The notes under the pieces: model-generated | Seen by the model: the letters and a program-made list of their open reading frames with translations, nothing else | The model's database searches: none | Told to the model about the DNA's origin: nothing | Program-made: the position numbers and the translations under genes | DNA from: Brevibacillus brevis | GTDB lineage: Bacteria; Bacillota; Bacilli; Brevibacillales; Brevibacillaceae | Direction: 5' to 3' | DNA: 64,000 nucleotides | Assembly: GCF_031583145.1 (NCBI RefSeq) | Contig: NZ_CP134050.1 | Coordinates: forward strand, 2,989,501-3,053,500 | Part shown: one piece after another, positions 51,311 through 59,627 of the stretch | Layout of the letters: each line of letters begins with the position of its first letter | Numbering within the stretch: the stretch's first letter is position 1

Positions 51311-52457
51311 GCCGCATTCGGGCAGTAAGGGACTGGCTTTCGTAATGACGCTCATGCTATCCATGACGCTCATTGGTTGTGAGCCCCCCCGGATACTGGA
51401 TGAGACGGGCCTGATCACGGTTATCGGTTTTGATCAGTTAGAGAAAAAACGGATTCGGGGAACTGCCGCCATCCCGGTCGTCAATTCCATGGCGAAACAA
51501 AAAGTCCAGATCATTTCAGGGACAGAGACTACGCTGAGGGGGATCTTGAACGACCTCGATTTTCAATTGGACCGCAAACCGCGACTGGGGCAGATGCGAG
51601 TCGCAATTTTCAATGAAGACATGGCGAAGAACGGAATCATCCGCTTCGTAGGCGGATTGGACCGGACGGAAGTGGGAAGCCGTCCCTATCTGGCAGTGGT
51701 CCGTGGTAAAAGCTACGATCTGGTGAACGCATCCTTTCAGGAACAAGGGAACATTGGCTTGTATCTGTACTACTCGATTTTCAAAAACGTACGGGGCGAA
51801 CAGCTCATCTCGCCGACTCTGCACGAGTTTTTGCGTGCGTATTACAGTGAGGGCAGCGACCCCTGCTTGCCATACCTTGAGCGAAAAGGCGATGACATCA
51901 AGATTCTGGGGCTCGCCCTGTTCAAGGATGATCGGTTTGTGGACTGGATTAAGCCTCATCAATCGTTTTATATCAAGCTGATCCGCGACCAGTTCCGCAC
52001 AGGCACTTTCCAGACCACTCTGCCTAAGCATATAATCAAAGCGCGAGGCTACCCAAGCGTAAGCCCAACCCTGAAAGTGCAAGAAGTCCCGGTCGTCCTG
52101 GATACGATCGCCAGCAAATCGAAAGTGAAACTCACTTCTGTCAATCCGCCGGCATTTGATGTGGAAATCAAGATTCGCTCCCGTTTATCGGAAATCGGAA
52201 TCAAGACGAATCTGGAGAGCACTCAGGTCCTGAATCAGCTCAACCACGGTATCGAAAAGAAGATGGAGAAGGAAATGGAACAACTGATCAAGTTTCTTCA
52301 ACAAAAAGAGATCGATCCGATTGGTTTCGGAGAGCAATTCCGGGCCCAGACCCGAGCCGAGGAACTGAAAAAAGAAGAGTGGCGAAAACGGTACAAGCAG
52401 GCAAAATTTACGTTTCGGGTGCACAACGACATCATCCGCACGAGCATCACTGACTAA
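51291..52457 (+). CDS. Spore germinant receptor lipoprotein subunit C (GerC family)
   Basis: This 388-residue lipoprotein has a signal peptide (basic start, then GLAFVMTLMLSMTLIGC with the lipobox Cys) and the Ger(x)C domain pattern: ILDETGLITVIGFDQ, RGTAAIPVVN, KPRLGQMRVAIFNEDMAK, GRPYLAVVRG-like SRPYLAVVRGK, and a C-terminal long helix with KKMEKEMEQLIKFLQQKEIDP. GTG 51291 follows GGGAGGG and overlaps the end of gerB by 20 bases. It would be anchored outside the inner spore membrane. Confidence 0.92.
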   Translation: MRINKRKPHSGSKGLAFVMTLMLSMTLIGCEPPRILDETGLITVIGFDQLEKKRIRGTAAIPVVNSMAKQKVQIISGTETTLRGILNDLDFQLDRKPRLGQMRVAIFNEDMAKNGIIRFVGGLDRTEVGSRPYLAVVRGKSYDLVNASFQEQGNIGLYLYYSIFKNVRGEQLISPTLHEFLRAYYSEGSDPCLPYLERKGDDIKILGLALFKDDRFVDWIKPHQSFYIKLIRDQFRTGTFQTTLPKHIIKARGYPSVSPTLKVQEVPVVLDTIASKSKVKLTSVNPPAFDVEIKIRSRLSEIGIKTNLESTQVLNQLNHGIEKKMEKEMEQLIKFLQQKEIDPIGFGEQFRAQTRAEELKKEEWRKRYKQAKFTFRVHNDIIRTSITD

Positions 52458-52515
52458 CAGGCACGAGGACGAATCCATTCAATGGAAGGCGCTATAGGCG
52501 TCTTTTCCATCCCCA

Positions 52516-52632
52516 GCCGCGTTCGAGTATTTGCTTGCGTACGCACCTAGCATTCTGTTTGTGGAGCACGACCGTGAATTCACGAACCAGCTCGCCACGA
52601 AAGTCATCGAACTTGAAAACGGGTATTCATAA
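52516..52632 (+). pseudogene. ABC-F ATPase C-terminal remnant
   Basis: An open frame gives AAFEYLLAYAPSILFVEHDR and then EFTNQLATKVIELENGYS before TAA at 52630. The 'LFVEHDR-F' segment with its H-loop histidine and the following ATKVIEL are characteristic of the second ATPase domain of ABC-F ribosome-protection proteins (VmlR/Lsa type). Only about 38 codons remain; Walker motifs are gone and there is no start. Confidence 0.75.
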
Positions 52633-52665
52633 AGCATAGCCTCAGTCGTGCGATCTCAGAAATCG

Positions 52666-52706
52666 GCGGCTGCTGTCTGGTAGCGTGAACAAACAGCAGC
52701 CGCTTT
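52666..52706 (+). terminator. Hairpin terminator of the lost ABC-F gene
   Basis: GCGGCTGCTGT at 52666-52676 and ACAGCAGCCGC at 52693-52703 form a perfect 11-bp stem followed by TTT. Its position just after the remnant suggests it once ended that gene. Confidence 0.75.
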
Positions 52707-52854
52707 CCCCTCACTTCTTCTATTCCAAACAGTCAGCCTCGTCTTCCGAAAACAAGTAGTTCCTTTGCAATTCGATCTCCTAGAAAGGAAATACTATAAT
52801 GAAATAGAAATTTTATAAATATAACTAAAAATGTAGAAAAGGAGAGGGGAAGGG

Positions 52855-54402
52855 ATGTATCCACATGTAAAGAAAGAAACGGAAGGCGGAAGTGAGACCC
52901 ATTTGGTTCAGTTGGCGTCGGTAGGGCAAATTGCAGCAGGAATTGCCCATGAAGTGAAGAATCCTTTGACTGCTGTCAGAGGTTTTTTGCAGTTGCTGCA
53001 GGAGGAACACAATCAAGAGTATTTAAAAATCGCTCAATCGGAATTGAACAATGCACTGATGACCATCGAAAACTTGTTGCAGGTTTCCAAGCCCGATTTG
53101 GACAATGAGCCGTTTCAATTGATAAAGATTGCCGTGGAATTGGAATCGTTGATCTCCCTTTTTCAGGATCAAATGTACCGGGTATCGATCGAGAAGAGAT
53201 TGCTGGATGGCGACGTCACCATCTACGGCAAGCGGAATCAAATCAAAAAGGCGCTGTTCAATTTGCTGAAAAACGCCTTTGAAGCCATTCCCGGGCAAGG
53301 CACCGTCAAAGTGGAACATTACGTAGAGCAAGACTACGTCGTGATCATCATCGAGGACACAGGGGTTGGCATTTCCCAGCAAAAGCTCAGCATGCTTGGA
53401 ACGCCGTTCTTTACCACAAAGGTGGACGGAACCGGGATGGGGCTCACCCAGGTTTACTCTGTCGTGCATGAGCATAAAGGGTTTATCGAAGTACATAGTT
53501 CGGAAAATCGCGGTACTGCCTTCATTATAAAACTGCCAAAAGAGTCGAATCGGGAATACGCTGGGGTGACTAACTTGAATGTGGAATACGAGGATGACCA
53601 AGACCTGCAAAGCTTTTTTTCGAAAAACCGAAAGCTGTTCGAGAAGCGTCTCCTGAGCGAGGCTGTCACAGTCAAGGACAAAATCGACGAAATTTTGCAA
53701 ATAGGGAACATCGACTTAGTCGCAAACGCCTATCGGCTCGTTCTGTACGTCGTCGAGGGGCGAGAGCTTGAGATGATTTCCTTTGCGAAACAGGAAGGAG
53801 TCGCGTGGGCAAAATATTCCTTGACCCTTGCTTTCAAATTGGAATGGGTCCAGACGGTGCGAAGGGTGCTTTGGGACTTTTTGTACAATTACGACCGGCT
53901 GAAAGAGACCGAAGCCGTTCGTGAACATTTTTTCATGCAGGAAAAACGGATTAATAATCTCATTGATCAATTCCTCAATCATTTCTTCGTGAGCTATTCC
54001 GAATACAAGGACAAATTGATCCAGGCGCAGAAGGAAATCGTCGATGGGCTGTCGGTTCCCATCATCCCATTGAACCGAACCACGTGCATCCTTCCATTGA
54101 TTGGTCATATCGACGACCACCGGGTACATATATTGGAGGAAAAAGTCCTCCATTATATCGGGACATCGAGGATCGAGAGCCTGATTATCGACTTATCCGG
54201 AGTCGTTGAGATGGAGAGCGATGTGATCACCCAGCTGCTGCATTTGATCGATGGCATGAGCCTGATGGGATGCAAAACGGTGGTGACTGGCATGCGCGCA
54301 GAAGTGGTAAAAACCATCATTCGAAACGGAATTGCTTTTGACAATAAAGTGACCGTAAAAGGAACGCTGGAACAAGCATTGGGGGATTATCTCCATACAT
54401 AG
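52855..54402 (+). CDS. Soluble histidine kinase fused to an RsbR-like STAS module
   Basis: This 515-residue cytoplasmic protein has no sensor before the kinase. Residues about 15-80 are HisKA (GIAHEVKNPLTAVRGFLQLL, acceptor His), and residues 110-230 are HATPase_c (NLLKNAFEAIPGQG, EDTGVGIS, GTGMGLTQVYSVV). Then comes an all-helical region (about 245-395, with SFAKQEGVAWAKYSLTLAFK) like RsbR/RsbU N-terminal domains, and a C-terminal STAS domain (about 400-515, with SVPIIPLNRTTCILPLIGHI and IIDLSGVVEMESDV). RsbR-type domains signal to the SigB stressosome, kinases of this type to Spo0. GGAGAGGGGAAGGG precedes ATG 52855. It may link stress and sporulation inputs. Confidence 0.83.
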   Translation: MYPHVKKETEGGSETHLVQLASVGQIAAGIAHEVKNPLTAVRGFLQLLQEEHNQEYLKIAQSELNNALMTIENLLQVSKPDLDNEPFQLIKIAVELESLISLFQDQMYRVSIEKRLLDGDVTIYGKRNQIKKALFNLLKNAFEAIPGQGTVKVEHYVEQDYVVIIIEDTGVGISQQKLSMLGTPFFTTKVDGTGMGLTQVYSVVHEHKGFIEVHSSENRGTAFIIKLPKESNREYAGVTNLNVEYEDDQDLQSFFSKNRKLFEKRLLSEAVTVKDKIDEILQIGNIDLVANAYRLVLYVVEGRELEMISFAKQEGVAWAKYSLTLAFKLEWVQTVRRVLWDFLYNYDRLKETEAVREHFFMQEKRINNLIDQFLNHFFVSYSEYKDKLIQAQKEIVDGLSVPIIPLNRTTCILPLIGHIDDHRVHILEEKVLHYIGTSRIESLIIDLSGVVEMESDVITQLLHLIDGMSLMGCKTVVTGMRAEVVKTIIRNGIAFDNKVTVKGTLEQALGDYLHT

Positions 54403-54477
54403 CGGTGTTCGAATGCAGCAGCAACATCCCTCAAGGGAAACTTCGCCTGCCCATTTTAAAGGCAGGTGTCGGTTAGC

Positions 54478-54532
54478 AAAAAGCAGCAGGAGTTCAGGAC
54501 TTGTCTATAGTCCAGAGCTTCCGCTGCTTTTT
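54478..54532. terminator. Bidirectional terminator
   Basis: AAAAAGCAGC at 54478-54487 and GCTGCTTTTT at 54523-54532 pair, and inner GGACT/AGTCC extends the stem. It lies between the convergent kinase (plus) and LysR (minus) genes. The remaining 150 bases to 54685 hold no gene I can support. Confidence 0.85.
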
Positions 54533-54685
54533 CGTTTGGTCAGTTTCATGAACTTGGAAATGTTGACAGAATCTTCGCGTGTTTCCGCAGATTTTTTCGA
54601 CGGGGCCATCAACCATCTAGCAAAATGGGGCTGCTTGCCTCTTTTCCATTCGACGAAAAAACGGCTGGATCATCAGTCGTGATGC

Positions 54686-55588
54686 CTATTTAACCCCTGC
54701 GAGTTCCTTCGCAGACTGGATATAGCGGGTCAACGTATCCATAAACGCCCGGGCGGCAAACCCCAAGTATTTATCGGAGCGATAGACCATACAGATATCC
54801 TGACTGGGGGTAGGATTCTTTAGCGAAACGACCGCAATCGCCTTGTTGCCCAAAGATTCCAAAAGAAGCCGCGGCAGGATACATGCGCCGATCCCTTGCT
54901 CCACAAGAGAAAGCAGGGAGGATAAGGTAGTGGTTTCGATATGGGGCTGCAAGCGAAAGCCTTCCTGCAGGCAGTATTGGCTAATCAGCTGCCTGATTTG
55001 GTGGTCGGGGGGAAACATGACCATTTTCAAGTCCCGAAGCCGTTCGAAGGCGACCTCCCTTTCCCTCGCAAGCGGATGATCCAAACGGACAGCCAAGGAG
55101 AATTCCTCGTGAAACAACGGCACAACCGTCATGCGCTCGTCTGGCGGAGGTGTCGTCGTGACGCCGATATCGATGGAGCCGGCTGCCACCTGATCGAGGA
55201 TTTTGGTCGATTCGATAACGGACAAGGACAATTTGGGGTAAGTCTGGTGAAATTGCACGAGCAACGAATTGAACAGCAGGTCCGCATCCCCTGGCAGGAC
55301 ACCGATCGTAAGCGTGCCGCCCTGTATGTTTTTCATCTCGGCGATCGCATCACGCGCGTACGTGATGTGGGAAAAGACTTGGCGGCTTTGCTCGAGCATG
55401 ACTTTTCCGGCATCTGTCAAGGCGATTCGTTTTCCCAACCGATCAAATAGGGGAACGCCCAGCTCATTCTCCAGGAGCTTGATCTGTTGGCTGAGATTGG
55501 ACTGGGTGGTACATAGCTTTTCGGAGGCTCTTGAGAAGTGCATTTCTTCGCAAACGGCCATAAAGTACTCGAGCTGTCGAAGCTCCAT
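54686..55588 (-). CDS. LysR-family transcriptional regulator
   Basis: This 300-residue LTTR has the N-terminal HTH MELRQLEYFMAVCEEMHFSR followed by ASEKLCTTQSNLSQQIKLLE, a linker helix and a periplasmic-binding-like effector domain (GTLTIGVLPGD...GIGACILPRLLLE). ATG 55588 follows GGAGAG; an upstream ATG pair 30 bases earlier lacks a site. It is divergent from the DinB-family gene at 55734, its most likely target. Sequence style is near CynR/AlsR-type regulators; the inducer is unknown. Confidence 0.87.
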   Translation of the reverse strand: MELRQLEYFMAVCEEMHFSRASEKLCTTQSNLSQQIKLLENELGVPLFDRLGKRIALTDAGKVMLEQSRQVFSHITYARDAIAEMKNIQGGTLTIGVLPGDADLLFNSLLVQFHQTYPKLSLSVIESTKILDQVAAGSIDIGVTTTPPPDERMTVVPLFHEEFSLAVRLDHPLAREREVAFERLRDLKMVMFPPDHQIRQLISQYCLQEGFRLQPHIETTTLSSLLSLVEQGIGACILPRLLLESLGNKAIAVVSLKNPTPSQDICMVYRSDKYLGFAARAFMDTLTRYIQSAKELAGVK

Positions 55589-55733
55589 GGATCCACTCTC
55601 CCGGTAAGAGATCATCACTGCTACTAATGATTATAATCGGAAACACGCGATTGTTGGATGTTTTTGTAAGGCGTACACTTGGTTTGACGGTAAGCACCGC
55701 ACAGTCAATCAAGGAAATCGGAGGAGATCCATT

Positions 55734-56219
55734 ATGTCGAAAAGCATGATTCATACTGCCATTTCTGTTCGCCAGCTTGCTCTGCATCAGATTCAATCGA
55801 TTCCCGAGGAATTTTTTGATAAGCAGCCTCCGCAGTTTTCCAATACGATCAGATGGAATGTCGGACACATCGCGTTTTGTCTCGATTACTTTCTATCGCT
55901 AGGACTCCCTTACACCTCCAGCCTGCCGGAGAGCTACGCGGCCTTTTTCAATGCCGGGACGAAGCCGGCCGATTGGACAATGGGACCTCCAAGCAAGGAG
56001 GAGCTGGTCCAAGCTTTGTCGGCCCAGCTGGCGAGTTTATCCGAGATCTCCTCCGACTTGCTTGGGAAAAATCTGGAAACCCCCTTTGAAATGGGACCGC
56101 TGCGCTTCGAAACGGTGGGTGAGGTATTCAACTTCGCATTCATCCATGAAACGATGCACGTCGCGACCATATCCTGCATGTTGAAAGTGCTGCAGCACGA
56201 ACCAGATGGGGAGCGGTGA
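55734..56219 (+). CDS. DinB-superfamily protein
   Basis: This 161-residue four-helix-bundle protein has the metal-ligand histidines of the DinB/YfiT family: NVGHIAF near residue 42 and FIHETMHVATI near residue 140. DinB-like proteins are metal-dependent thiol transferases or of unknown function. TCGGAGGAGA precedes ATG 55734. The 3' end overlaps a truncated hydrolase frame, and the last residues (LKVLQHEPDGER) may have been altered by the same deletion. It is divergent from LysR. Confidence 0.82.
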   Translation: MSKSMIHTAISVRQLALHQIQSIPEEFFDKQPPQFSNTIRWNVGHIAFCLDYFLSLGLPYTSSLPESYAAFFNAGTKPADWTMGPPSKEELVQALSAQLASLSEISSDLLGKNLETPFEMGPLRFETVGEVFNFAFIHETMHVATISCMLKVLQHEPDGER

Positions 56220-56772
56220 AGTCATTCGCTATTTGTCCCGCTACGGTTCGGATCGTGTTTCCCGGCTTGCCATCCTGTCCGGCACTGCGCCGTTTTTGCA
56301 AAAGACGGAGGACAATCCGGAAGGGATCGAACCGAGCATGTACGATCAAATGGTCGAGAGGCGGACCCAAGATCGTCCGAAATGGTTCGCCGACAACGCC
56401 CCCCCATTTTTCGGTGCAGGCTTGCCAGGGATTTCCACATCGCCGGAACGGATGCAATGGGGCGTGCAAATGTGCCTGCAATGTTCGGCAAAAGCTACGA
56501 TCGACTGTTGCGAAGCCGTTTACCAAACGGATTTTCGAGCAGAGATGACGGACATAAAACTGCCGACCTTGATCATCCACGGAGATGCCGACCAGTCGGC
56601 GCCCGTCCACCTATGCGGCAGAAAATCGTCGCAGCTCATCCTAGACAGTCGGTACATCGAGTATGAAAATGGACCGCACGGATTATTCATTACGCATGCA
56701 GACCGCCTGAATGCCGACCTGTTGCATTTCATTTGCGGTTCGTCTCGCATGGCAGCGCCAGCCTCTCGTTAG
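56206..56772 (+). pseudogene. Alpha/beta hydrolase, N-terminally truncated
   Basis: The frame begins at MGSGEVIRYLSRYG, exactly where intact haloperoxidase-type hydrolases have GHSMGSGEVIRYL, so the nucleophile Ser and the first half of the fold are missing. The acid (IIHGDADQSAP) and the catalytic His (GPHGLF) are still present. A deletion seems to have joined this piece to the end of the DinB gene. The frame stops inside the following terminator hairpin. Confidence 0.75.
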
Positions 56773-56783
56773 GCTGGCTTTTT
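56757..56783 (+). terminator. Rho-independent terminator
   Basis: GCCAGCCT at 56757-56764 and AGGCTGGC at 56771-56778 form a perfect 8-bp stem followed by five T residues; it overlaps the hydrolase stop codon. Confidence 0.9.
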
Positions 56784-56911
56784 CATGGCCAGAAAGTGCC
56801 TTCGCCGCACCCCAGATTTCAATTTCCAGCAGAAAGCGGCGATGGTAAAATCGAAAGGGAAATGGAAGTTCGTGAAGCGAAAATGGACCACTACTTACCG
56901 CACGGAGCGTG

Positions 56912-57646
56912 ATGAAGATGACAAAGATGAGACGGCTGCCTCTGTTCGCATGGATCTTCCTTCCGATCACATTGATGGTTTCCTTCGTTTCCCCTGCATC
57001 AGGCGCCAGCCCAGTCCCTGTTCTCGAATACCACTCCATCCAGGACAACCAAAAGGACCCGTATTGTGTGGCCCCAGCCAAATTTGAAGAAGAGCTCAGA
57101 TCGATCCTGCGCATGGGATACCATCCGATTACCGCTACGGAGCTCTTGCAGATGTGGACCAAGCATCAAGCCGCCGTGCCCAAGCCTATTTTGTTGACGT
57201 TCGATGACGGCTATGAGGACAACTATACTCACTTGTATCCAATCCTGAAGAAATATCACGTCAAAGCAACGATTTTCCTGGCTACATCCTTCATCGGCCG
57301 CCCGAACTTTTTGACGTGGGATGAAATCAAGCAAATGCAGCAAAGCGGAATCGTCGATTTCGAATCGCATACCGTTCACCATCCGAATTTGCTGAAGGAG
57401 AAGACAGATGAAGTCAAGGCTGAATTTGAGCAATCCAGGAAGGTCCTGGAGGCGCACCTGCACAAACCGGTTCGCGTATTGGCGTATCCTTTCGGGAATC
57501 ACAAAACATACATGTACCCCATGCTGAAAAAGGCAGGCTATCAGATGGCTTTCGATTCGGATCCAGGGTTGGCCAGCGAAAAGCAAGGGATGTTCGCATT
57601 GCATCGGATTGAAACGACAACGGATCGCTTTTTCCCCATTGGATAA
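56912..57646 (+). CDS. Secreted polysaccharide deacetylase
   Basis: This 244-residue protein has a signal peptide (basic start, then LFAWIFLPITLMVSFVSPAS-GA) and a NodB homology domain. Motif 1 is LLTFDDGYEDNY with the catalytic Asp and metal Asp, motif 2 SHTVHHPNL with the metal His pair, and motif 3 AYPFGNHKT. It acts on N-acetyl groups of peptidoglycan or another surface glycan. Start choice is uncertain: GGAG precedes GTG 56909, ATG 56912 and ATG 56918. It is monocistronic. Confidence 0.87.
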   Translation: MKMTKMRRLPLFAWIFLPITLMVSFVSPASGASPVPVLEYHSIQDNQKDPYCVAPAKFEEELRSILRMGYHPITATELLQMWTKHQAAVPKPILLTFDDGYEDNYTHLYPILKKYHVKATIFLATSFIGRPNFLTWDEIKQMQQSGIVDFESHTVHHPNLLKEKTDEVKAEFEQSRKVLEAHLHKPVRVLAYPFGNHKTYMYPMLKKAGYQMAFDSDPGLASEKQGMFALHRIETTTDRFFPIG

Positions 57647-57763
57647 AAGCCGCTGTGTGCTCGAAAGTTTCAGGTACGATTCCCCCATATATGTCAGAAT
57701 GAATAGAGGGGAGTCACATAGCTGGATTGTTCCCTGGTCATCCTACCATCAGGAGGGATGATG

Positions 57764-58846
57764 ATGGATCACGATTTGCAATTGATGAAGGAATTGACAG
57801 AGACGGCGGGACCCCCGGGATTCGAGATGAGGGTGCATCGGTTCATGAAGGAGCGCCTCTCTCAAATCACCCCCAACACGCAAGAGGACAATTTAGGGAG
57901 CATCGTAGGACAGCATGGAGATAGCGGCCCGAAGATTTTGATGGCAGCTCACTTGGACGAAGTAGCTTTCATGGTCACCCACATCACGAAGGACGGGTTT
58001 CTCCGCATCCAGGCGCTTGGGGGCTGGTGGGGGCATGTCATGCTGGCTCAACGGGTGAAGGTTTTGACTCGAAAGGGAGATCTTACGGGCGTCATTGGAT
58101 CGAAGGCCCCTCATGTCCTTTCCATCGAGGAAAGAAAAAACGTCCTGGACATCAGCAATATGTTTGTGGACATTGGAGCGACAAGCAAGGAAGAAGCGGA
58201 GAGCTTTGGTGTCGTGGTCGGCGATCCGATTGTTCCGATTTGTCCTTTTGAAGTATTGCCCAACCCCAAAATGCTTATGGCCAAAGCGTGGGACAATCGA
58301 GCCGGATGCTACGTCACCCTGAAAGTGCTGGAGCAAATTCAAAATGAATCGCATCCCAATACCGTCTTCTGTGGAGCTACCGTCCAGGAAGAGGTCGGGC
58401 TTCGCGGCGCTGTCACCTTGTCTCATCAGATTTCACCGGACATTGCGTTTGCATTGGATGTCGGCGTGGCGGGCGACACCCCGGGAATGAGCCAAAAAGA
58501 GGGGCATTCCAGATTGGGCGGAGGACCTCTGCTCGGTTTTTACGACAGCAGCATGATTCCGCATTTGAACCTGCGTGATTTCGTCATCGATACGGCGAAA
58601 GAACATCACATTCCGTATCAGACGGACATCATGCCAGGGGGCGGCACGGACGCGGGCAAGTTCCATATGACTCACAATGGCGTGCCCTCCATGGTCATCA
58701 GTGTGCCTGCCCGTTACATTCATAGCCATGTCTCCATCGTGAGTCGCGATGATTTGGATCTGGCTGTGAAGCTGTTGGTAGCGTTGATCAAGAAGCTCGA
58801 CGAAAAAACCGTCAAGGAAATCAAGGGAATGGACAGACGGATTTAA
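57764..58846 (+). CDS. M42-family aminopeptidase
   Basis: This 360-residue dinuclear-zinc peptidase forms large tetrahedral complexes in characterised homologues (YsdC, FrvX, TET). Motifs are AAHLDEVAFMVT with the first metal ligands, AKAWDNRAGCYV, the catalytic VQEEVGLRGA, ALDVGVAGDTPG and GGGTDAGKFHM. The third of three consecutive ATG codons (57764) is best spaced from AGGAGGG. It is monocistronic with its own terminator. Confidence 0.9.
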   Translation: MDHDLQLMKELTETAGPPGFEMRVHRFMKERLSQITPNTQEDNLGSIVGQHGDSGPKILMAAHLDEVAFMVTHITKDGFLRIQALGGWWGHVMLAQRVKVLTRKGDLTGVIGSKAPHVLSIEERKNVLDISNMFVDIGATSKEEAESFGVVVGDPIVPICPFEVLPNPKMLMAKAWDNRAGCYVTLKVLEQIQNESHPNTVFCGATVQEEVGLRGAVTLSHQISPDIAFALDVGVAGDTPGMSQKEGHSRLGGGPLLGFYDSSMIPHLNLRDFVIDTAKEHHIPYQTDIMPGGGTDAGKFHMTHNGVPSMVISVPARYIHSHVSIVSRDDLDLAVKLLVALIKKLDEKTVKEIKGMDRRI

Positions 58847-58851
58847 TAAAG

Positions 58852-58892
58852 AGGAGCCTACTGCATGATTGATGGCAAGGGGCTCCTTTTTT
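58852..58892 (+). terminator. Rho-independent terminator
   Basis: AGGAGCC at 58852-58858 and GGCTCCT at 58881-58887 pair, followed by a T run. Confidence 0.85.
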
Positions 58893-58985
58893 GTGGAAAA
58901 CAGGCCCCGATCGTACCCAGAATAGCCCACTATGTGCAGGAGAGACTAGTACTGTTCATGCAACCCTACTGGAGGTGGTTTTTCT

Positions 58986-59231
58986 ATGAATAAACTCACC
59001 CTTGCCGCACATGAATCGATGGAGCTCCATGAAGCCCTCAATTTCAAAACGCTTTGCCTGGCCAAATCCAAGCTGATGCAAGGGCTCGTTTTCGATCAGG
59101 AATTGAAGGCACTGATGCAGAAGGACGTCGAGCAATCCATTCAAGCGATAGCCGAGCTTCAGGCCGTCTACAAAAAGGCCCCGTTCGAAGCGCCTGTCCC
59201 TCAAAATCGTCCGACTCCCATTCTGAGTTGA
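58986..59231 (+). CDS. Small spore coat-associated protein (first pair)
   Basis: This 81-residue helical protein has [20 protein letters not shown] followed by a [16 protein letters not shown] helix, the pattern of the short partner of CotF-type coat proteins. It is paralogous to the 64-residue protein at 60792 (HEIAAFKTLCMTKSKTMQAL). ACTGGAGGTGG precedes ATG 58986. It is the first gene of a five-gene coat cluster. Confidence 0.8.
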   Translation: MNKLTLAAHESMELHEALNFKTLCLAKSKLMQGLVFDQELKALMQKDVEQSIQAIAELQAVYKKAPFEAPVPQNRPTPILS

Positions 59232-59244
59232 AGGAGTGCTTCCC

Positions 59245-59610
59245 GTGAACGACTATCAAGATCCGAGCAATTCGCTTCACATGCCGGAAATGGCGGATAT
59301 GACGTTCGCCATGGACTTTCTCATTCGTGCCAAAGAAGGCGTCCGCAATACTGCCATTGCCCTGACGGAAACGGTAACCCCGGAAGCGAGAGCGGTCCTG
59401 CGAAAGCAGCTTCACCAAGGAATCGCCCTTCATCAAGAAATTGCGGAGCTGATGATCCGAAAAAAATGGTTCCACCCATACGAACTGAATGAACAGTACC
59501 AACTAGACCAGCTGTCGGCTATGAATACTGTCCAGATAGGGCAAATGATGCTTTTCCCAGAGGATACCTCTCGCAAAGGCATGTTTGATCGGACGCCGGA
59601 CGAGGCGTAA
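59245..59610 (+). CDS. CotF-family spore coat protein (first pair)
   Basis: This 121-residue ferritin-like helical protein shows [20 protein letters not shown] and [19 protein letters not shown] then [16 protein letters not shown], the CotF signature. GTG 59245 is eight bases after AAGGAG; GTG 59236 would overlap that site. It is paralogous to the 97-residue protein at 60999, with a longer C-terminal tail. Expression by a mother-cell sigma factor is expected. Confidence 0.85.
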   Translation: MNDYQDPSNSLHMPEMADMTFAMDFLIRAKEGVRNTAIALTETVTPEARAVLRKQLHQGIALHQEIAELMIRKKWFHPYELNEQYQLDQLSAMNTVQIGQMMLFPEDTSRKGMFDRTPDEA

Positions 59611-59627
59611 AGGGGGAGGAACGAGAG

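Larger units (their letters stand above)
52458..52854. other. Intergenic region with a gene remnant
   Basis: A weak AAGGCG/CGTCTT hairpin near 52485-52505 may end the germination operon. It is followed by an ABC-F remnant (52516-52632) with its old terminator (52666-52706), and then an AT-rich promoter region with TATAAT at 52795-52800 ahead of the kinase gene. No intact gene is present. Confidence 0.6.

Noticed and set aside
54533..54685. A short minus-strand frame ending in a basic tail between the kinase and LysR genes
   Set aside because: It has about 34 codons, no ribosome site and its end lies inside the bidirectional terminator; nothing distinguishes it from chance.
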